Source: an uncultured Propionibacteriaceae bacterium (GTDB taxonomy: Bacteria; Actinomycetota; Actinomycetes; Propionibacteriales; Propionibacteriaceae). Taken from it: a stretch of DNA of 64,000 bases. Location of the stretch: positions 1 to 64,000 of the forward strand of contig CAMDZW010000006.1 of assembly GCA_945911015.1 (NCBI GenBank), given 5' to 3'. The notes below the pieces were generated by a model that saw only the letters and a program-made list of their open reading frames with translations, did no database searches and was not told the origin of the DNA. Positions 8,245-16,865 of the stretch are shown here, in pieces. Position 1 is the stretch's first letter; every line of letters begins with the position of its first letter. Made by a program: the position numbers and the translations under genes.

Positions 8245-9858
8245 GTCTGTTTGACCCCGATCCGTCGAACTCGGCCCATCGCCTCCCATCGTGACGGTCC
8301 GCCCGACTCCGATCTCGTCCAGAAATCGTGGGTCGTGGCTGACCACCAGAAGCGCTCCGCGATGGGCCCGGAGTGCCTCCACCAGTGCATCGTACGAGGC
8401 GAAGTCAAGATTGTTGGTCGGCTCGTCGAGCAGGAACAGCTGCGGAGCCGGATCGGCGAGCAGCAGGGCCGCCAGGGTGGCGCGGAAGCGTTGCCCTCCC
8501 GAGAGGGTGCCGACCGTCTGCTCGACCGCGGCGCCCCGGAACCCGAACCGTGCCAGTTCGGACCTGATCTGCTGGTGGTCCCTGCGCGGGGCGTGCGCAG
8601 TCACATTGGCCAGGATGGACCCTGACGGGTCCAACAGGTTGAGCCGTTGCGGCAGCAGTGCGGTCGGGACATGACGCCGTACGACGCCGTGGTGGGGTGT
8701 GAGGTCACCGATGATCGTGTGGAGCAGGGTCGATTTACCGACCCCGTTGGGTCCGACCAGACCAACGCGTTCGGGGCCGACCATGGTCAAGGCGACCTCC
8801 TGCCGATTGCGGAGCACCAAGTCCTCACAGTCCAGCACCCGGCGACCGGTCGGCACCTCGGTCGCCGGCAGCTCGACCCGGATCGTGGCGTCCTCACGCA
8901 GCCGTTCCGACGCCCGATCCAGGCGTTCACGGGCACCATCGAGACGATCGGCGTGGACGCTTCGCAACTGGGCCGATGACCGGTCGGCCCGATTGCGGAA
9001 GAAGTTGATCTCTGCCTTGCCGATCCCCGAGGACTCGGCACGGTGGGCGGTACGGCGGCGCTGGGCCAACTTCTGCTCGGCCTCGGCCGCCTCCCGCTGC
9101 TGGCGCCGCAGGTCGTTGCGGGCCGCGGTCGCCGCCTGCTGCGCGGCCGCCTGCTCGGCCTCGACCTGGGCCACATAGTCCCGGTGCCCTCCCCCGAAGA
9201 ACCGCACCCCTCCCGCGCGGACCTCGAGGATCCGGTCCATCCGGTCGAGCAGGTCACGATCATGGCTGACCACCACGACCGCGCCGCGGAAGCCGGTGAC
9301 CTCATCGACCAGCCGACGGCGTGCGTCGGTGTCGAGATTGTTGGTCGGCTCGTCGAGCAGGAGGACCTCGGGGCGCTGCAGCAGCAGGTGGGCCAGCCCG
9401 AGCTGGATCACCTCACCGCCGGAGAGCTCGGCCAGGCGACGGTCCAGGATGTCGTCGGGCAGGCCGAGGCGAGCAAGTTCGGCCCCGACCCGAGCCTGCA
9501 GATCCCAGCCGTCGTCGCCGACGATGTCGAACAGCGCCGGGTCGGTGTCGCCGGACTCGATCCGCTCGATCGCGCTCACGACATCGGTGATGCCGAGGTG
9601 TTCGGCCACCGAACCGGTCTCGTCAAGGGTCAGATCCTGCGGCAGGTAACCGCGTCGGGCAGCGGTCACCGTGCCCGCGGACGGCGCGAGGTCGCCGGCG
9701 AGCAACCGCACCAAGGTTGACTTGCCCGAACCATTGGAGCCGACGATGCCGGTCCGACCCGGCGGAATGGCCAGATCGAGGTTCTCGAACAGGACGGTGT
9801 CATCGGGCCAGCGCAGGCTGACCCCGTTCAGGGTGAGGGGATGGTCGGTCGCGGGCAT
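8242..9858 (-). CDS. ABC-F family ATPase (duplicated ATP-binding cassette, no membrane domain)
   Basis: 538 residues with two cassettes. The first has Walker A GSNGSGKST at residues 39-47, signature LSGGE and Walker B LLLDEPTNNLD. The second has Walker A GPNGVGKST, signature LSGGQ and LFLLDEPTNNLD. A charged linker of about 80 residues separates them, as in ABC-F proteins, which act on the ribosome as translation factors or antibiotic-protection factors rather than as transporters. A good AGGAG lies upstream of the ATG. Its place between murB and tRNA-Trp-secE, close to ribosomal genes, favours a ribosome role. Sequence alone does not tell a housekeeping from a resistance ABC-F. Confidence 0.9.
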   Translation of the reverse strand: MPATDHPLTLNGVSLRWPDDTVLFENLDLAIPPGRTGIVGSNGSGKSTLVRLLAGDLAPSAGTVTAARRGYLPQDLTLDETGSVAEHLGITDVVSAIERIESGDTDPALFDIVGDDGWDLQARVGAELARLGLPDDILDRRLAELSGGEVIQLGLAHLLLQRPEVLLLDEPTNNLDTDARRRLVDEVTGFRGAVVVVSHDRDLLDRMDRILEVRAGGVRFFGGGHRDYVAQVEAEQAAAQQAATAARNDLRRQQREAAEAEQKLAQRRRTAHRAESSGIGKAEINFFRNRADRSSAQLRSVHADRLDGARERLDRASERLREDATIRVELPATEVPTGRRVLDCEDLVLRNRQEVALTMVGPERVGLVGPNGVGKSTLLHTIIGDLTPHHGVVRRHVPTALLPQRLNLLDPSGSILANVTAHAPRRDHQQIRSELARFGFRGAAVEQTVGTLSGGQRFRATLAALLLADPAPQLFLLDEPTNNLDFASYDALVEALRAHRGALLVVSHDPRFLDEIGVGRTVTMGGDGPSSTDRGQTD

Positions 9859-10016
9859 GGCTGCTCCTGAGCTCGTCTTCGGGATGAGGGACGGATCTCA
9901 GAGGAGCAACGGGCACCTACTCGGTCGGCGACAGGACTCGATGAGGTTAACACCGTCGTCCCGGCGACGCAGGCGATTTTCTTGCTGGTGCGCTTCCCGT
10001 TCCTGTGCGGGCCAGC

Positions 10017-11069
10017 TCACAAGGTGCAGTTGACCAGGACCGGCTCGGGCACGAGCGTGATGCCGAACCGTGCCTCGACCCCGTCACGAACTTCCCGGGC
10101 CAGGGCAAGGACATCCTCGGCACGGGCCTGACCACGGTTGGTCAGGGCGAGTGTGTGCTTGGTCGACAGGGTGGCCAGGCCCTGGCCGTGCCCCTTGTCG
10201 AAGCCGGCGTGTTGGATCAGCCACGCAGCACTGGTCTTCACCCGGTCGCCGCTGGGATGGCGAGGTGCACCCTCGGGCAACAGCTGGGCCTGTTCGGCAC
10301 CCAACACCGGATTGGTGAAGAACGAACCGGCACTCCACGTGTCGTGATCGGCTTCGGCCAACACCATGCCCTTGCCGGCCCGCAGCTGTCGTACGGCATC
10401 TCGTACCGCCCTGGCTGTCGCGCGTTCCCCGAGTTCCACCCCGAGCGCGCGGGCCAGCTCGGCATAGGCGATCGGAGCGGACAGGTCTCCCAAGGCGAAC
10501 TGGAAGGTGACCGCCAACACGACCCACCGTTGCGGCTCGGCCTTGAACCGCGACCATCGGTAACCGAACCCACAGTCGGCGGCGGCGAAGGTCTGCTGAC
10601 GCTGGTTGAGCCGGTCCCAGGTGCGAACCCGCGAGATGACGTGGGCCACCTCTGCCCCGTACGCGCCGACGTTCTGGATCGGCGTCGCCCCGACCAGCCC
10701 GGGGATCCCGGTGAGCGCCTCGACCCCGCTCCACTGTTCGTCCACCGCGCGGTCGACGAAGTCGTCCCAGACCTCACCGGCGGCCACCTCGACCTCGGCA
10801 CCGGTCCACCCGCAGCCAGCTCCCTCGACCCGGATCCCGGAGGTGCGGATCAGCACCACGGTGCCGTCGAAACCGTCGTCACCGATCACCACATTGGATC
10901 CCCCGCCGAGCACCAGCAACGGTTCGCCGGCTGCGTCGGCGCGGCGTACCTCGCCGATCAGCTCGGCCTCGGTCTCGGCCACCACCAGACGACGGGCAGG
11001 ACCGCCGACCCGCAAGGTGGTGTGGGCCGCCAGGGCGTCAGACACGGCGTACGACCGCACGTGCTGCAC
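10017..11069 (-). CDS. murB: UDP-N-acetylenolpyruvoylglucosamine reductase
   Basis: Catalyses the NADPH-dependent reduction that forms UDP-MurNAc in peptidoglycan synthesis. It uses FAD, and the binding segments are visible as LGGGSNVVI and GIPGLVGATPIQNVGAYG. The catalytic Ser lies in SAGSFFTNP and the C-terminal Glu in VPEPVLV. The FGYRWSRFK segment marks a type I MurB with the substrate-covering loop. About 350 residues. The start is uncertain: the GTG at 11069 has AAGG 8 nt upstream, while in-frame ATGs at 11084 and 11102 would increase the overlap with the preceding gene, whose stop is at 11038. Translation is probably coupled to the dehydratase genes. Confidence 0.95.
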   Translation of the reverse strand: MQHVRSYAVSDALAAHTTLRVGGPARRLVVAETEAELIGEVRRADAAGEPLLVLGGGSNVVIGDDGFDGTVVLIRTSGIRVEGAGCGWTGAEVEVAAGEVWDDFVDRAVDEQWSGVEALTGIPGLVGATPIQNVGAYGAEVAHVISRVRTWDRLNQRQQTFAAADCGFGYRWSRFKAEPQRWVVLAVTFQFALGDLSAPIAYAELARALGVELGERATARAVRDAVRQLRAGKGMVLAEADHDTWSAGSFFTNPVLGAEQAQLLPEGAPRHPSGDRVKTSAAWLIQHAGFDKGHGQGLATLSTKHTLALTNRGQARAEDVLALAREVRDGVEARFGITLVPEPVLVNCTL

Positions 11070-11469
11070 CGAGCACCTTGTCATCGCCACAGCGGCAGTC
11101 AATCAGTACGGTGATCGTCTCGTCGTCGACTGCGGACACCGTGCCGACAGCGGTCACCTCGACGCCCTCGTCGGTGTCGGGGACCACAACCGGCTTGACG
11201 AACCTGGTCTGGAAGCTGAGCAGGCGTTCGGTCTCACCCAGCCAATCGGTGATGACCCGGCTGGCCACGCCCATGGTGAGCATGCCGTGGGCAATCACCC
11301 CGGGCAGCCCCATCGCGGTGGCGATCCGATCCGACCAGTGGATCGGGTTGAAGTCGCCGCTGGCGCCGGCATAGCGGACCAGACGTTCCCGGGTGAAGGT
11401 TTCGCGTACTCGCGCGACGACGTCGCCCTTGACCGGTCCCGCGACGACGTCGCTCCTGGTTTCGCTCAT
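11038..11469 (-). CDS. MaoC-like (R)-hydratase/dehydratase, HadB type
   Basis: 143 residues with a hot-dog fold and the hydratase motif YAGASGDFNPIHW (Asp and His as catalytic pair), then HGMLTMG. In mycobacteria the equivalent genes next to rpmG and secE are HadA/HadB/HadC, which dehydrate 3-hydroxyacyl-ACP in fatty or mycolic acid elongation. This organism need not make mycolates, so a general beta-hydroxyacyl dehydratase is the safe call. It overlaps the preceding MaoC-like gene by ATGA, so the two probably form a heterodimer, with this subunit carrying the catalytic motif. Confidence 0.9.
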   Translation of the reverse strand: MSETRSDVVAGPVKGDVVARVRETFTRERLVRYAGASGDFNPIHWSDRIATAMGLPGVIAHGMLTMGVASRVITDWLGETERLLSFQTRFVKPVVVPDTDEGVEVTAVGTVSAVDDETITVLIDCRCGDDKVLGAARAVVRRV

Positions 11470-11870
11470 GCGGTTGCCTCCCGGGAATGGATGAGGGTCG
11501 CCGTGGTCGAGCCGACCGCTTCTCCGGTGTCAGTGGTCAGGGCGACGGTGGCATGGATCATCTCGGTGCCTCCGCGTTCGATGACCCGGTCGATGGTGGT
11601 GGTGCCGACGAGTCGGTCGCCGACCCGGATCGGGCGGATCTGGCTGAACTTCTGCTCACCGTGGACGATGCGCTTCAACTCGATCTCGAGCTCGGGGTCG
11701 TCGAACAGTGCCTGCCAGGCGTCATTGGCGATGATGATCGGGTAGGTCGGCGGCACCTGATCGGTGGGGAGACCGAGGACGGCGGCGAATGCGGCCACGC
11801 CGTCGGCAGTCACCTCCCGCGGGGCGGTGGGCGGGTAGACCCGGCCGACATGGTCGCTGCTGATGGGCAT
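11466..11870 (-). CDS. MaoC-like dehydratase N-terminal-domain protein, HadA type
   Basis: 134 residues. It resembles the non-catalytic partner of HadAB-type dehydratases: an opening segment GRVYPPTAPREVTADGVAAF, then PPTYPI and a hot-dog core. It lacks the DxNPxH catalytic motif that the downstream gene has, consistent with a stabilising or substrate-binding subunit. The ATG at 11870 has no Shine-Dalgarno but has TAGTGT 6 nt upstream, suggesting a leaderless mRNA. It probably heads the operon to the second dehydratase gene and murB. Confidence 0.88.
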   Translation of the reverse strand: MPISSDHVGRVYPPTAPREVTADGVAAFAAVLGLPTDQVPPTYPIIIANDAWQALFDDPELEIELKRIVHGEQKFSQIRPIRVGDRLVGTTTIDRVIERGGTEMIHATVALTTDTGEAVGSTTATLIHSREATA

Positions 11871-11876
11871 GGGCCC

Positions 11877-11882
11877 ACACTA
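11877..11882 (-). promoter_or_regulatory. -10 of putative leaderless promoter, MaoC-like gene
   Basis: TAGTGT separated by 6 nt from the ATG at 11870, with no ribosome-binding site. Confidence 0.6.
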
Positions 11883-11957
11883 TCGGCGACGGCCCATCCC
11901 GATCACCCCGATCCCCCCCCACGCCATGGGGAGAGGGACCGTACGGATCTGGTCGGG

Positions 11958-11999
11958 AAAAAAGCGACGACCCCGCCCCAACAATAGGGACGGGGTCGT
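11958..11999 (-). terminator. Rho-independent terminator of cspA
   Basis: Minus strand: 9-bp stem ACGACCCCG/CGGGGTCGT extended by CCC/GGG past one mismatch, followed within a few bases by a run of six T. It starts 15 nt after the cspA stop. This is the clearest intrinsic terminator in the window. Confidence 0.9.
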
Positions 12000-12013
12000 A
12001 GCGGAAGTTCAGC

Positions 12014-12217
12014 TCAGATGGCGCGGATCTGCGCGGCCTGCAGGCCCTTCTGGCCCTCGGTCACCTCGAACTCAACCTGCTGGCCCTCATCGAGGGAGCG
12101 GAAGCCGTTGCCAACGATCTCGGTGAAGTGCGCGAAGAGGTCCTTGCCCCCGTCGTCCGGGGTGATGAACCCGTAGCCCTTTTCCGCGTTGAACCACTTG
12201 ACGGTTCCTGTGGTCAT
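12014..12217 (-). CDS. cspA: Cold shock protein, CspA family
   Basis: 67 residues, a single OB-fold domain binding single-stranded RNA and DNA as an RNA chaperone. RNP-1 (KGYGFI) and RNP-2 (LFAHF) are present, along with the start [19 protein letters not shown] purine-rich AGAAGAGA lies before the ATG. It has its own terminator and a leader of more than 200 nt, so it is an independent unit inserted between rpmG and the dehydratase genes. Whether it is cold-induced cannot be told from sequence. Confidence 0.97.
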   Translation of the reverse strand: MTTGTVKWFNAEKGYGFITPDDGGKDLFAHFTEIVGNGFRSLDEGQQVEFEVTEGQKGLQAAQIRAI

Positions 12218-12520
12218 GATTCTCTCTTCTCTCTCGCTTCACCGGATCCGGGACCGGACCGGTGACCCGGCACGCCATGACGCATGCCAGCACTGGGACA
12301 CCCCGCAGCTCGGGGTGGGTGTGGGCAGTGAGGTCCACGGGACCGGCGGGCGCCGCCATGGCGCGGGCCGGATGGCCAACGGTGAAACTCATGCACTGCC
12401 TTCGATGTAGCTGACCATCGCACATCGCTGGACGCGAGCACAACGGCTTGGAAGCACCCACGCTACGGCACTGGGGCCCGATCCCCAAACCGAGGCGGAT
12501 TCACCCCCGGAAACGACAGA
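12218..12520 (-). other. Long non-coding leader of cspA
   Basis: About 300 nt with no supported gene, between the rpmG terminator and cspA. It contains a hairpin CACCCCG/CGGGGTG (12299-12317) and other GC palindromes such as CCGGATCCGG near 12243. Long structured 5' leaders are known for cspA genes in other bacteria. I could not find a convincing -35/-10 pair. Confidence 0.45.
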
Positions 12521-12544
12521 ACCCGCCGAGTGTCCTCGACGGGT
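12521..12544 (-). terminator. Candidate terminator of rpmG
   Basis: Minus-strand stem ACCCGtCGAG/CTCGgCGGGT with one mismatch and a 4-nt loop, followed by TCTGTCGTTT, 23 nt past the rpmG stop. Confidence 0.55.
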
Positions 12545-12567
12545 CCGGTGCGGTGCTTCCCAGTGGC

Positions 12568-12735
12568 TCAGCGGGTCTCGCGGTGAGCGGTGTGGGTGTG
12601 ACAACGCGGACAGAACTTCTTCAGCTCGACTCGGTCAGGAGTGTTGCGACGGTTCTTGCGCGTGATGTAGTTGCGCTCCTTGCACTCAGTGCAGGCGAGC
12701 GTGATCTTCGGCCGTACCTCGGCTGCCCTGGCCAT
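12568..12735 (-). CDS. rpmG: 50S ribosomal protein L33
   Basis: A 55-residue protein. The zinc-ribbon Cys pairs CTEC and CPRC are both present, so this is the zinc-binding (C+) form of L33. Typical segments are [20 protein letters not shown] and [10 protein letters not shown]. It begins ATG-GCC at 12735 and ends TGA at 12568. It lies downstream of three tRNA genes in the same direction, as in other actinobacteria. Confidence 0.97.
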   Translation of the reverse strand: MARAAEVRPKITLACTECKERNYITRKNRRNTPDRVELKKFCPRCHTHTAHRETR

Positions 12736-12779
12736 CGCGGTTCCTTCTGTCGGGTCGTGCTGGGTGTGTTCGTGCTCTG

Positions 12780-12853
12780 TAGCGGGGGCGGGATTCGAAC
12801 CCGCGACCTCACGATTATGAGTCGTGCGCTCTCACCAACTGAGCTACCCCGCC
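12780..12853 (-). tRNA. metT: tRNA-Met (anticodon CAT, elongator type)
   Basis: 74 nt. Acceptor GGCGGGG/CCCCGCT with discriminator A, anticodon arm CACGA-CTCATAA-TCGTG, T-arm GCGGG-TTCGAAT-CCCGC. The anticodon stem lacks the GGG/CCC pairs of initiator tRNA, so elongator Met is the call. A CAT-reading tRNA-Ile modified to lysidine is a less likely alternative. Confidence 0.94.
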
Positions 12854-12929
12854 GCAAGGCGGCGAGCGGAGACTCTCCTCCGAGGGGCAGCCCACTGACC
12901 CGAACACGTCGAGGAGTGCACCGTCCCAG

Positions 12930-13002
12930 AGCCCCCATGCGGAATCGAACCGCAGACCTTCTCCTTACCATGGAGACGCTCTGCCTACTGAGCTATAGGG
13001 GC
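12930..13002 (-). tRNA. thrT: tRNA-Thr (anticodon GGT)
   Basis: 73 nt. Acceptor GCCCCTA/TGGGGGC with discriminator T, anticodon arm TCTCC-ATGGTAA-GGAGA, T-arm TGCGG-TTCGATT-CCGCA. CCA not encoded. It lies 76 nt upstream of tRNA-Met in the same orientation. Confidence 0.96.
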
Positions 13003-13097
13003 ATGCTTCGTGCTTCATCTCGCAGCACCGAGCGGCAAACATACACGGTCCCTGACCGGTTGCGCCAATCGGCGGTCACGAGGTTCCGCACGTTGCG

Positions 13098-13179
13098 TGG
13101 CAGGTGTTGGATTCGAACCAACGAAGGCATCGCCGACGGTTTTACAGACCGCTCCCTTTGGCCGCTCGGGCAACCTGCC
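13098..13179 (-). tRNA. tyrT: tRNA-Tyr (anticodon GTA)
   Basis: 82 nt with a long variable arm. Acceptor GGCAGGT/ACCTGCC with discriminator A, anticodon loop CTGTAAA giving GTA, T-arm TTGG-TTCGAAT-CCAA. First of the three tRNA genes leading into rpmG. Confidence 0.96.
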
Positions 13180-13209
13180 GCACACCTGCTTCATCGAGGT
13201 GCGGTGAGA

Positions 13210-13239
13210 ACCTTAGCAAGCCAGGGCTGGGTCGACCAA
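13210..13239 (-). promoter_or_regulatory. Putative promoter of the tRNA-Tyr/Thr/Met-rpmG unit
   Basis: Minus strand: -35-like TTGGTC (13234-13239), 18-nt spacer, -10 TAAGGT (13210-13215), placing transcription start about 24 nt upstream of tRNA-Tyr. Confidence 0.5.
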
Positions 13240-13285
13240 TCGAGTTCGGGCGCACCGGGTGGCATCTGCCAGCTGCTCGACCCGA

Positions 13286-13291
13286 TACGGT
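13286..13291 (+). promoter_or_regulatory. -10 of putative leaderless promoter, yajQ
   Basis: TACGGT, 7 nt before the ATG at 13299, without a Shine-Dalgarno. Confidence 0.55.
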
Positions 13292-13298
13292 TGGCCCC

Positions 13299-13790
13299 AT
13301 GGCTGCTTCCAGTTCATTTGACGTCGTCAGCAAGGTCGATCGCCAAGAGGTCGACAACGCGCTCAACCAGGCACAGAAGGAGGTCCGGCAGCGGTTCGAC
13401 TTCCGTGACACCGGCGCCTCCATCGAGTGGTCCGGCGAGCTGATCGAGATGGAGGCGGTCTCCGAGGAACGGGTCAAGGCTGTCCTTGACGTCTTCGAGT
13501 CCAAGTTGGTCCGCCGCGGGGTCAGCCTCAAGGCCCTCGACGCAGGGGAACCCCGCAGCTCCGGCAAGGTGTGGAAGATCACAGCATCGATGACCGAGGG
13601 CATCTCCCAGGAGAACGCCAAGAAGGTCTCCAAGCTGATCCGGGACGAGGGCCCCAAGAGCGTCAAGGCCCAGATCCAGGGTGATGAGCTCCGCGTCACC
13701 TCCAAGAGCCGCGACGACCTGCAGGCGGTCCAGCAGCTGATCAAGGCGCAGGACTACGACTTCGCGGTCCAGTTCACCAACTACCGCTGA
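13299..13790 (+). CDS. YajQ family nucleotide-binding protein (UPF0234)
   Basis: 163 residues, standard length. The N-terminus [20 protein letters not shown] and the following RFDF are diagnostic. The family has two ferredoxin-like domains; some members bind cyclic di-GMP (Xanthomonas) and others bind nucleic acid, but the role in actinobacteria is not established. The start is the ATG at 13299; longer readings pass through the tRNA-Tyr region. It is transcribed divergently from the tRNA cluster and is followed 3 nt later by the exonuclease gene. Confidence 0.93.
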   Translation: MAASSSFDVVSKVDRQEVDNALNQAQKEVRQRFDFRDTGASIEWSGELIEMEAVSEERVKAVLDVFESKLVRRGVSLKALDAGEPRSSGKVWKITASMTEGISQENAKKVSKLIRDEGPKSVKAQIQGDELRVTSKSRDDLQAVQQLIKAQDYDFAVQFTNYR

Positions 13791-13793
13791 CCC

Positions 13794-14633
13794 GTGACGA
13801 CTCACCCCCCACTGCGCCTGGTCACCCACAATGTCAACGGCATCCGGGCCTGCGTCCGCCGCGGATTCGCCGCCTGGCTGGCCGATCGTTCCCCGGACGT
13901 GGTCGCCCTCCAGGAGGTCCGCGCCCCTGCCGATGCTGTCCCCGACGAGGCCCACCAGGGCTACCACTGGACCTACGAGCCCGGTGAGATCGCCGGCCGC
14001 AACGGCGTCGCCCTCCTCACCCGCGTCGAACCCACGGCCGTGCGCCGTGGGATCGGCAGCCGCGAGTTCGACCACGAGGGCCGCTATGTCGAGGCCGACC
14101 TCGATCTCGGTGTCGGACGGGCACTGACCGTGGCCTCGGTCTATGTGGTCAAGGGCGGCACCCCGTACGAGGATGAGGTCTCCCTGCAACGACACCACCG
14201 CAAGATGCGGTTCTGCTCCGCCCTCGGCCGGCAGATCGAGAAGTCCCGCAAGGCCGCCCAACGGGAGGGCCGGGAGTTCGTCGTGATGGGCGATTGGAAT
14301 GTTGCCCCCGACGAGGTCGATGTCGCCAAGGCGAAGACCAAGCACAAGATGGAGGGCTTCCTCCCCGTCGAACGCGAGTGGCTGAAGTCCCTGCTGGGCC
14401 CCCGCCGCCTGCATGACGTGGTCCGTGCCCTCCACCCCGATGCCCAGGGCCCCTACAGCTGGTGGAGCTGGCGTGGACAGGCCTGGACGGTGGACAGTGG
14501 GTGGCGGATCGACCACCAGCTCGCCACGCCGACCCTGGCCCGGGCAGCGGTCAGCGGTGGCACCGACCGCGAGCCCACCTATGAGGAACGGATGAGCGAC
14601 CACTCCCCTGTCCTTGTCGACTACCACTGGTGA
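13794..14633 (+). CDS. xthA: Exodeoxyribonuclease III / AP endonuclease
   Basis: 279 residues, the usual ExoIII size. It cleaves abasic sites and digests 3' ends in base-excision repair. The EEP-fold catalytic signatures are all visible: HNVNGIRA near residue 12, LQEVRA (metal Glu), GDWNVAP (Asp and Asn) and a terminal SDHSP (Asp-His). GTG start at 13794, 3 nt after the yajQ stop, with no clear ribosome-binding site, so coupling is likely. The stop overlaps the start region of the next gene. Confidence 0.95.
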   Translation: MTTHPPLRLVTHNVNGIRACVRRGFAAWLADRSPDVVALQEVRAPADAVPDEAHQGYHWTYEPGEIAGRNGVALLTRVEPTAVRRGIGSREFDHEGRYVEADLDLGVGRALTVASVYVVKGGTPYEDEVSLQRHHRKMRFCSALGRQIEKSRKAAQREGREFVVMGDWNVAPDEVDVAKAKTKHKMEGFLPVEREWLKSLLGPRRLHDVVRALHPDAQGPYSWWSWRGQAWTVDSGWRIDHQLATPTLARAAVSGGTDREPTYEERMSDHSPVLVDYHW

Positions 14634-14641
14634 AGGACGCC

Positions 14642-15658
14642 ATGATCGATTTCGAACCCCGCCCGGGACACAGCGACGAGGTCCTGTTCGCCCGGGACCG
14701 TGCCAGTGGCCGGATCCGGCTCAACCGGCCGCGGGCGATCAATGCACTGAACCCGGCGATGGTGGCTGCCATCAGTGCCCAGCTCCACGACTGGGCCACC
14801 GACGATGCCGTACACAATCTGGTCATCGACGGTGCCGGCGACCGGGGCCTGTGCGCCGGCGGCGACATCAAGGCCCTCCACGCCGCACTGGTGGCCGGTG
14901 ACCGTGGGGCGCTCGACTTCTGGGCTGACGAGTACGCCATGAATGCGTTGATCGCCAACTACCGCAAGCCGATCCTGACCGTGATGGACGGGATCGTGAT
15001 GGGTGGCGGGATCGGACTGGCCGCCTACGGCGCATTCCGCGTCGTCACCGCGCGTTCCCAGGTGGCGATGCCGGAGGTCCGGATCGGCTTCTTTCCTGAT
15101 GTCGGCACGCGTTTCCTGCTGGCCCGCGCCGGTGCGCTCGGCACCCACCTGGCGCTCACCGGCGAGGCCGTCGGCCCCGGTGATGCGATCGCGGTCGGGT
15201 TCGCCGACGCGCTGCTCAGCGACGAGCGGATCGCCCAGGTGATCGAAGGGCTGGCCGACGACGCACCGCTGCGGCGCACCGTCGGCGACCCGGTCACCGC
15301 CGAGCTGGCGGGCCAGACTTGGCTCGAGGACTGCTATGTCGGCGATGATCTCACCGCCGTGCTGACTCGACTGGAGAGCCATGACGATCCGGCCGCAGGC
15401 CGGGCCGCGGCGACCATCCGGTCCCGCAGCCCGCTCTCGGTGGCCATCACCTTCGAAGGGCTGCGACGGGCCGGGCAGATGACCCTGCTCGAGGTCCTCG
15501 ACGCCGACACCGTCCTGGCCCCACGGCTGGCGGATTCACCGGACTTCCTGGAGGGGATCCGCGCCCAGATCGTCGACAAGGACCACGATCCCCACTGGCA
15601 CCATGACCGGGTCGAGGACGTGACGACCGACGAGATCACCCACTGGTTCGGATCATGA
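14642..15658 (+). CDS. Enoyl-CoA hydratase/isomerase family protein, probable 3-hydroxyisobutyryl-CoA hydrolase
   Basis: 338 residues, the length of 3-hydroxyisobutyryl-CoA hydrolases and longer than the roughly 260 of plain enoyl-CoA hydratases. The oxyanion-hole segment LCAGGDIKAL near residue 75 and the catalytic MPEVRIGFFPDVGTRF near residue 145 match the hydrolase subgroup, which frees 3-hydroxyisobutyrate in valine breakdown. The ATG at 14642 is preceded by AAGGA; a GTG at 14630 overlapping the xthA stop is the alternative. It overlaps the aminotransferase gene by ATGA. No other valine-pathway gene is adjacent, so the substrate is inferred. Confidence 0.85.
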   Translation: MIDFEPRPGHSDEVLFARDRASGRIRLNRPRAINALNPAMVAAISAQLHDWATDDAVHNLVIDGAGDRGLCAGGDIKALHAALVAGDRGALDFWADEYAMNALIANYRKPILTVMDGIVMGGGIGLAAYGAFRVVTARSQVAMPEVRIGFFPDVGTRFLLARAGALGTHLALTGEAVGPGDAIAVGFADALLSDERIAQVIEGLADDAPLRRTVGDPVTAELAGQTWLEDCYVGDDLTAVLTRLESHDDPAAGRAAATIRSRSPLSVAITFEGLRRAGQMTLLEVLDADTVLAPRLADSPDFLEGIRAQIVDKDHDPHWHHDRVEDVTTDEITHWFGS

Positions 15659-16809
15659 CCGGCCTCGTCTCGCGGATGAGAGGGTTCGGCACCACGATCT
15701 TCGCCGAGATGTCGGCGCTGGCGACCCGTACCGGAGCGATCAACCTCGGTCAGGGCTTCCCCGACACCGAGGGGCCGGTGGAGGTCCTTGACGCGGCCAC
15801 TGCCGCCATCGAGGCCGGACACAACCAGTACCCACCCGGCCGTGGCATCCCTGAGCTGCGGACCCAGATCGCCGGGCACCAGCAGGACTGGTACGGACTG
15901 GAGCACGATCCTCAGACCGAGATCTTGGTCACCGCCGGCGCCACTGAGGCCATCGCCGCCGCCCTGCTCGCCCTGTGCGAGCCCGGCGACGAGGTGATCG
16001 CCCTGGAACCGACCTATGACTCGTACGCGGCCTCGGTCGCTCTGGCAGGGGCACGGCTGGTCCCGGTCCGGCTGGAATTCCCTGAACATCGGCTGGACCT
16101 CGAGCAGCTGCGAGCCTCGGTCACCGACCGGACCCGGCTGATCCTGCTCAACACGCCCCACAACCCGACCGGTCGGGTGTTGACCCGGTCCGAGCTGACC
16201 GGGGTGGCCGAGGTTGCCGCCGAGCACGACCTGGTGGTGGTCAGCGACGAGGTCTACGAACACCTGGTCTTCGACGGACGGGACCACATCCCCTTCGCCA
16301 CGCTCCCGGGGATGGCGCAGCGAACGCTGACCATCTCCTCCGGCGGAAAGACCTTCTCGACCACCGGATGGAAGATCGGCTGGGTCTGCGGCCCAGCCGA
16401 GTTGATCACTGCGGTCACCACAACCAAACAGTTCCTCACCTACGTCAACGGCGGCCCCTTCCAGTACGGGATTGCGGCCGGCCTGGCGCTGCCACGGCCT
16501 CGCATCGAGGCGATCGGGCACCAGATGCAGGCCCAGCGCGACCTCCTGGTCGACGGCCTGTCCGGCCTCGGACTGCCCCTCGCGCCGAGCGAGGGCACCT
16601 ACTTCGTCACCGCAGATGTGGCAGTGCTGGGAGCCAGCGACGCGTACGAGTTCTGCCGGACCCTGCCCCAGCAGTGTGGTGTGGTGGCGATCCCGAGCCA
16701 GGTCTTCCATGCCGACCCCGCCGGGGTCGAGACCCTGGTCCGATTTGCCTTCTGCAAACAGCCCGCAGTGCTGACCGAAGCCGTCGAGCGACTGTCGAGC
16801 CTGGCCTGA
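15655..16809 (+). CDS. PLP-dependent aminotransferase, class I/II (DapC / YbdL-like)
   Basis: 384 residues. Fold-type I aminotransferase: the opening INLGQGFPDTEGP, NQYPPGRGIPELR, the NTPHNPTGRVL loop, SDEVYEHLVFDG, and the PLP Lys in SSGGKTFSTTGWKIGW near residue 232. This subgroup covers N-succinyldiaminopimelate aminotransferase (DapC) and methionine/kynurenine aminotransferases. Actinobacterial members are often named DapC, but specificity cannot be set from sequence. Its start overlaps the hydrolase stop, which suggests co-expression in amino-acid metabolism. Confidence 0.9.
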   Translation: MTGLVSRMRGFGTTIFAEMSALATRTGAINLGQGFPDTEGPVEVLDAATAAIEAGHNQYPPGRGIPELRTQIAGHQQDWYGLEHDPQTEILVTAGATEAIAAALLALCEPGDEVIALEPTYDSYAASVALAGARLVPVRLEFPEHRLDLEQLRASVTDRTRLILLNTPHNPTGRVLTRSELTGVAEVAAEHDLVVVSDEVYEHLVFDGRDHIPFATLPGMAQRTLTISSGGKTFSTTGWKIGWVCGPAELITAVTTTKQFLTYVNGGPFQYGIAAGLALPRPRIEAIGHQMQAQRDLLVDGLSGLGLPLAPSEGTYFVTADVAVLGASDAYEFCRTLPQQCGVVAIPSQVFHADPAGVETLVRFAFCKQPAVLTEAVERLSSLA

Positions 16810-16865
16810 GACGATCCGCGAGTTCATTGGTGGACAACCTCTGGCACGTTCAACGAACTGACCGG

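Noticed and set aside
12780..13179. tRNA cluster as a phage or island attachment site
   Set aside because: No integrase, no direct repeat of a tRNA 3' end and no change in gene character were seen on either side.
14642..15658. Enoyl-CoA hydratase family gene as the missing menB
   Set aside because: Length and the MPEVRIGFFPDVGTRF region fit 3-hydroxyisobutyryl-CoA hydrolases, and it is far from the men genes.
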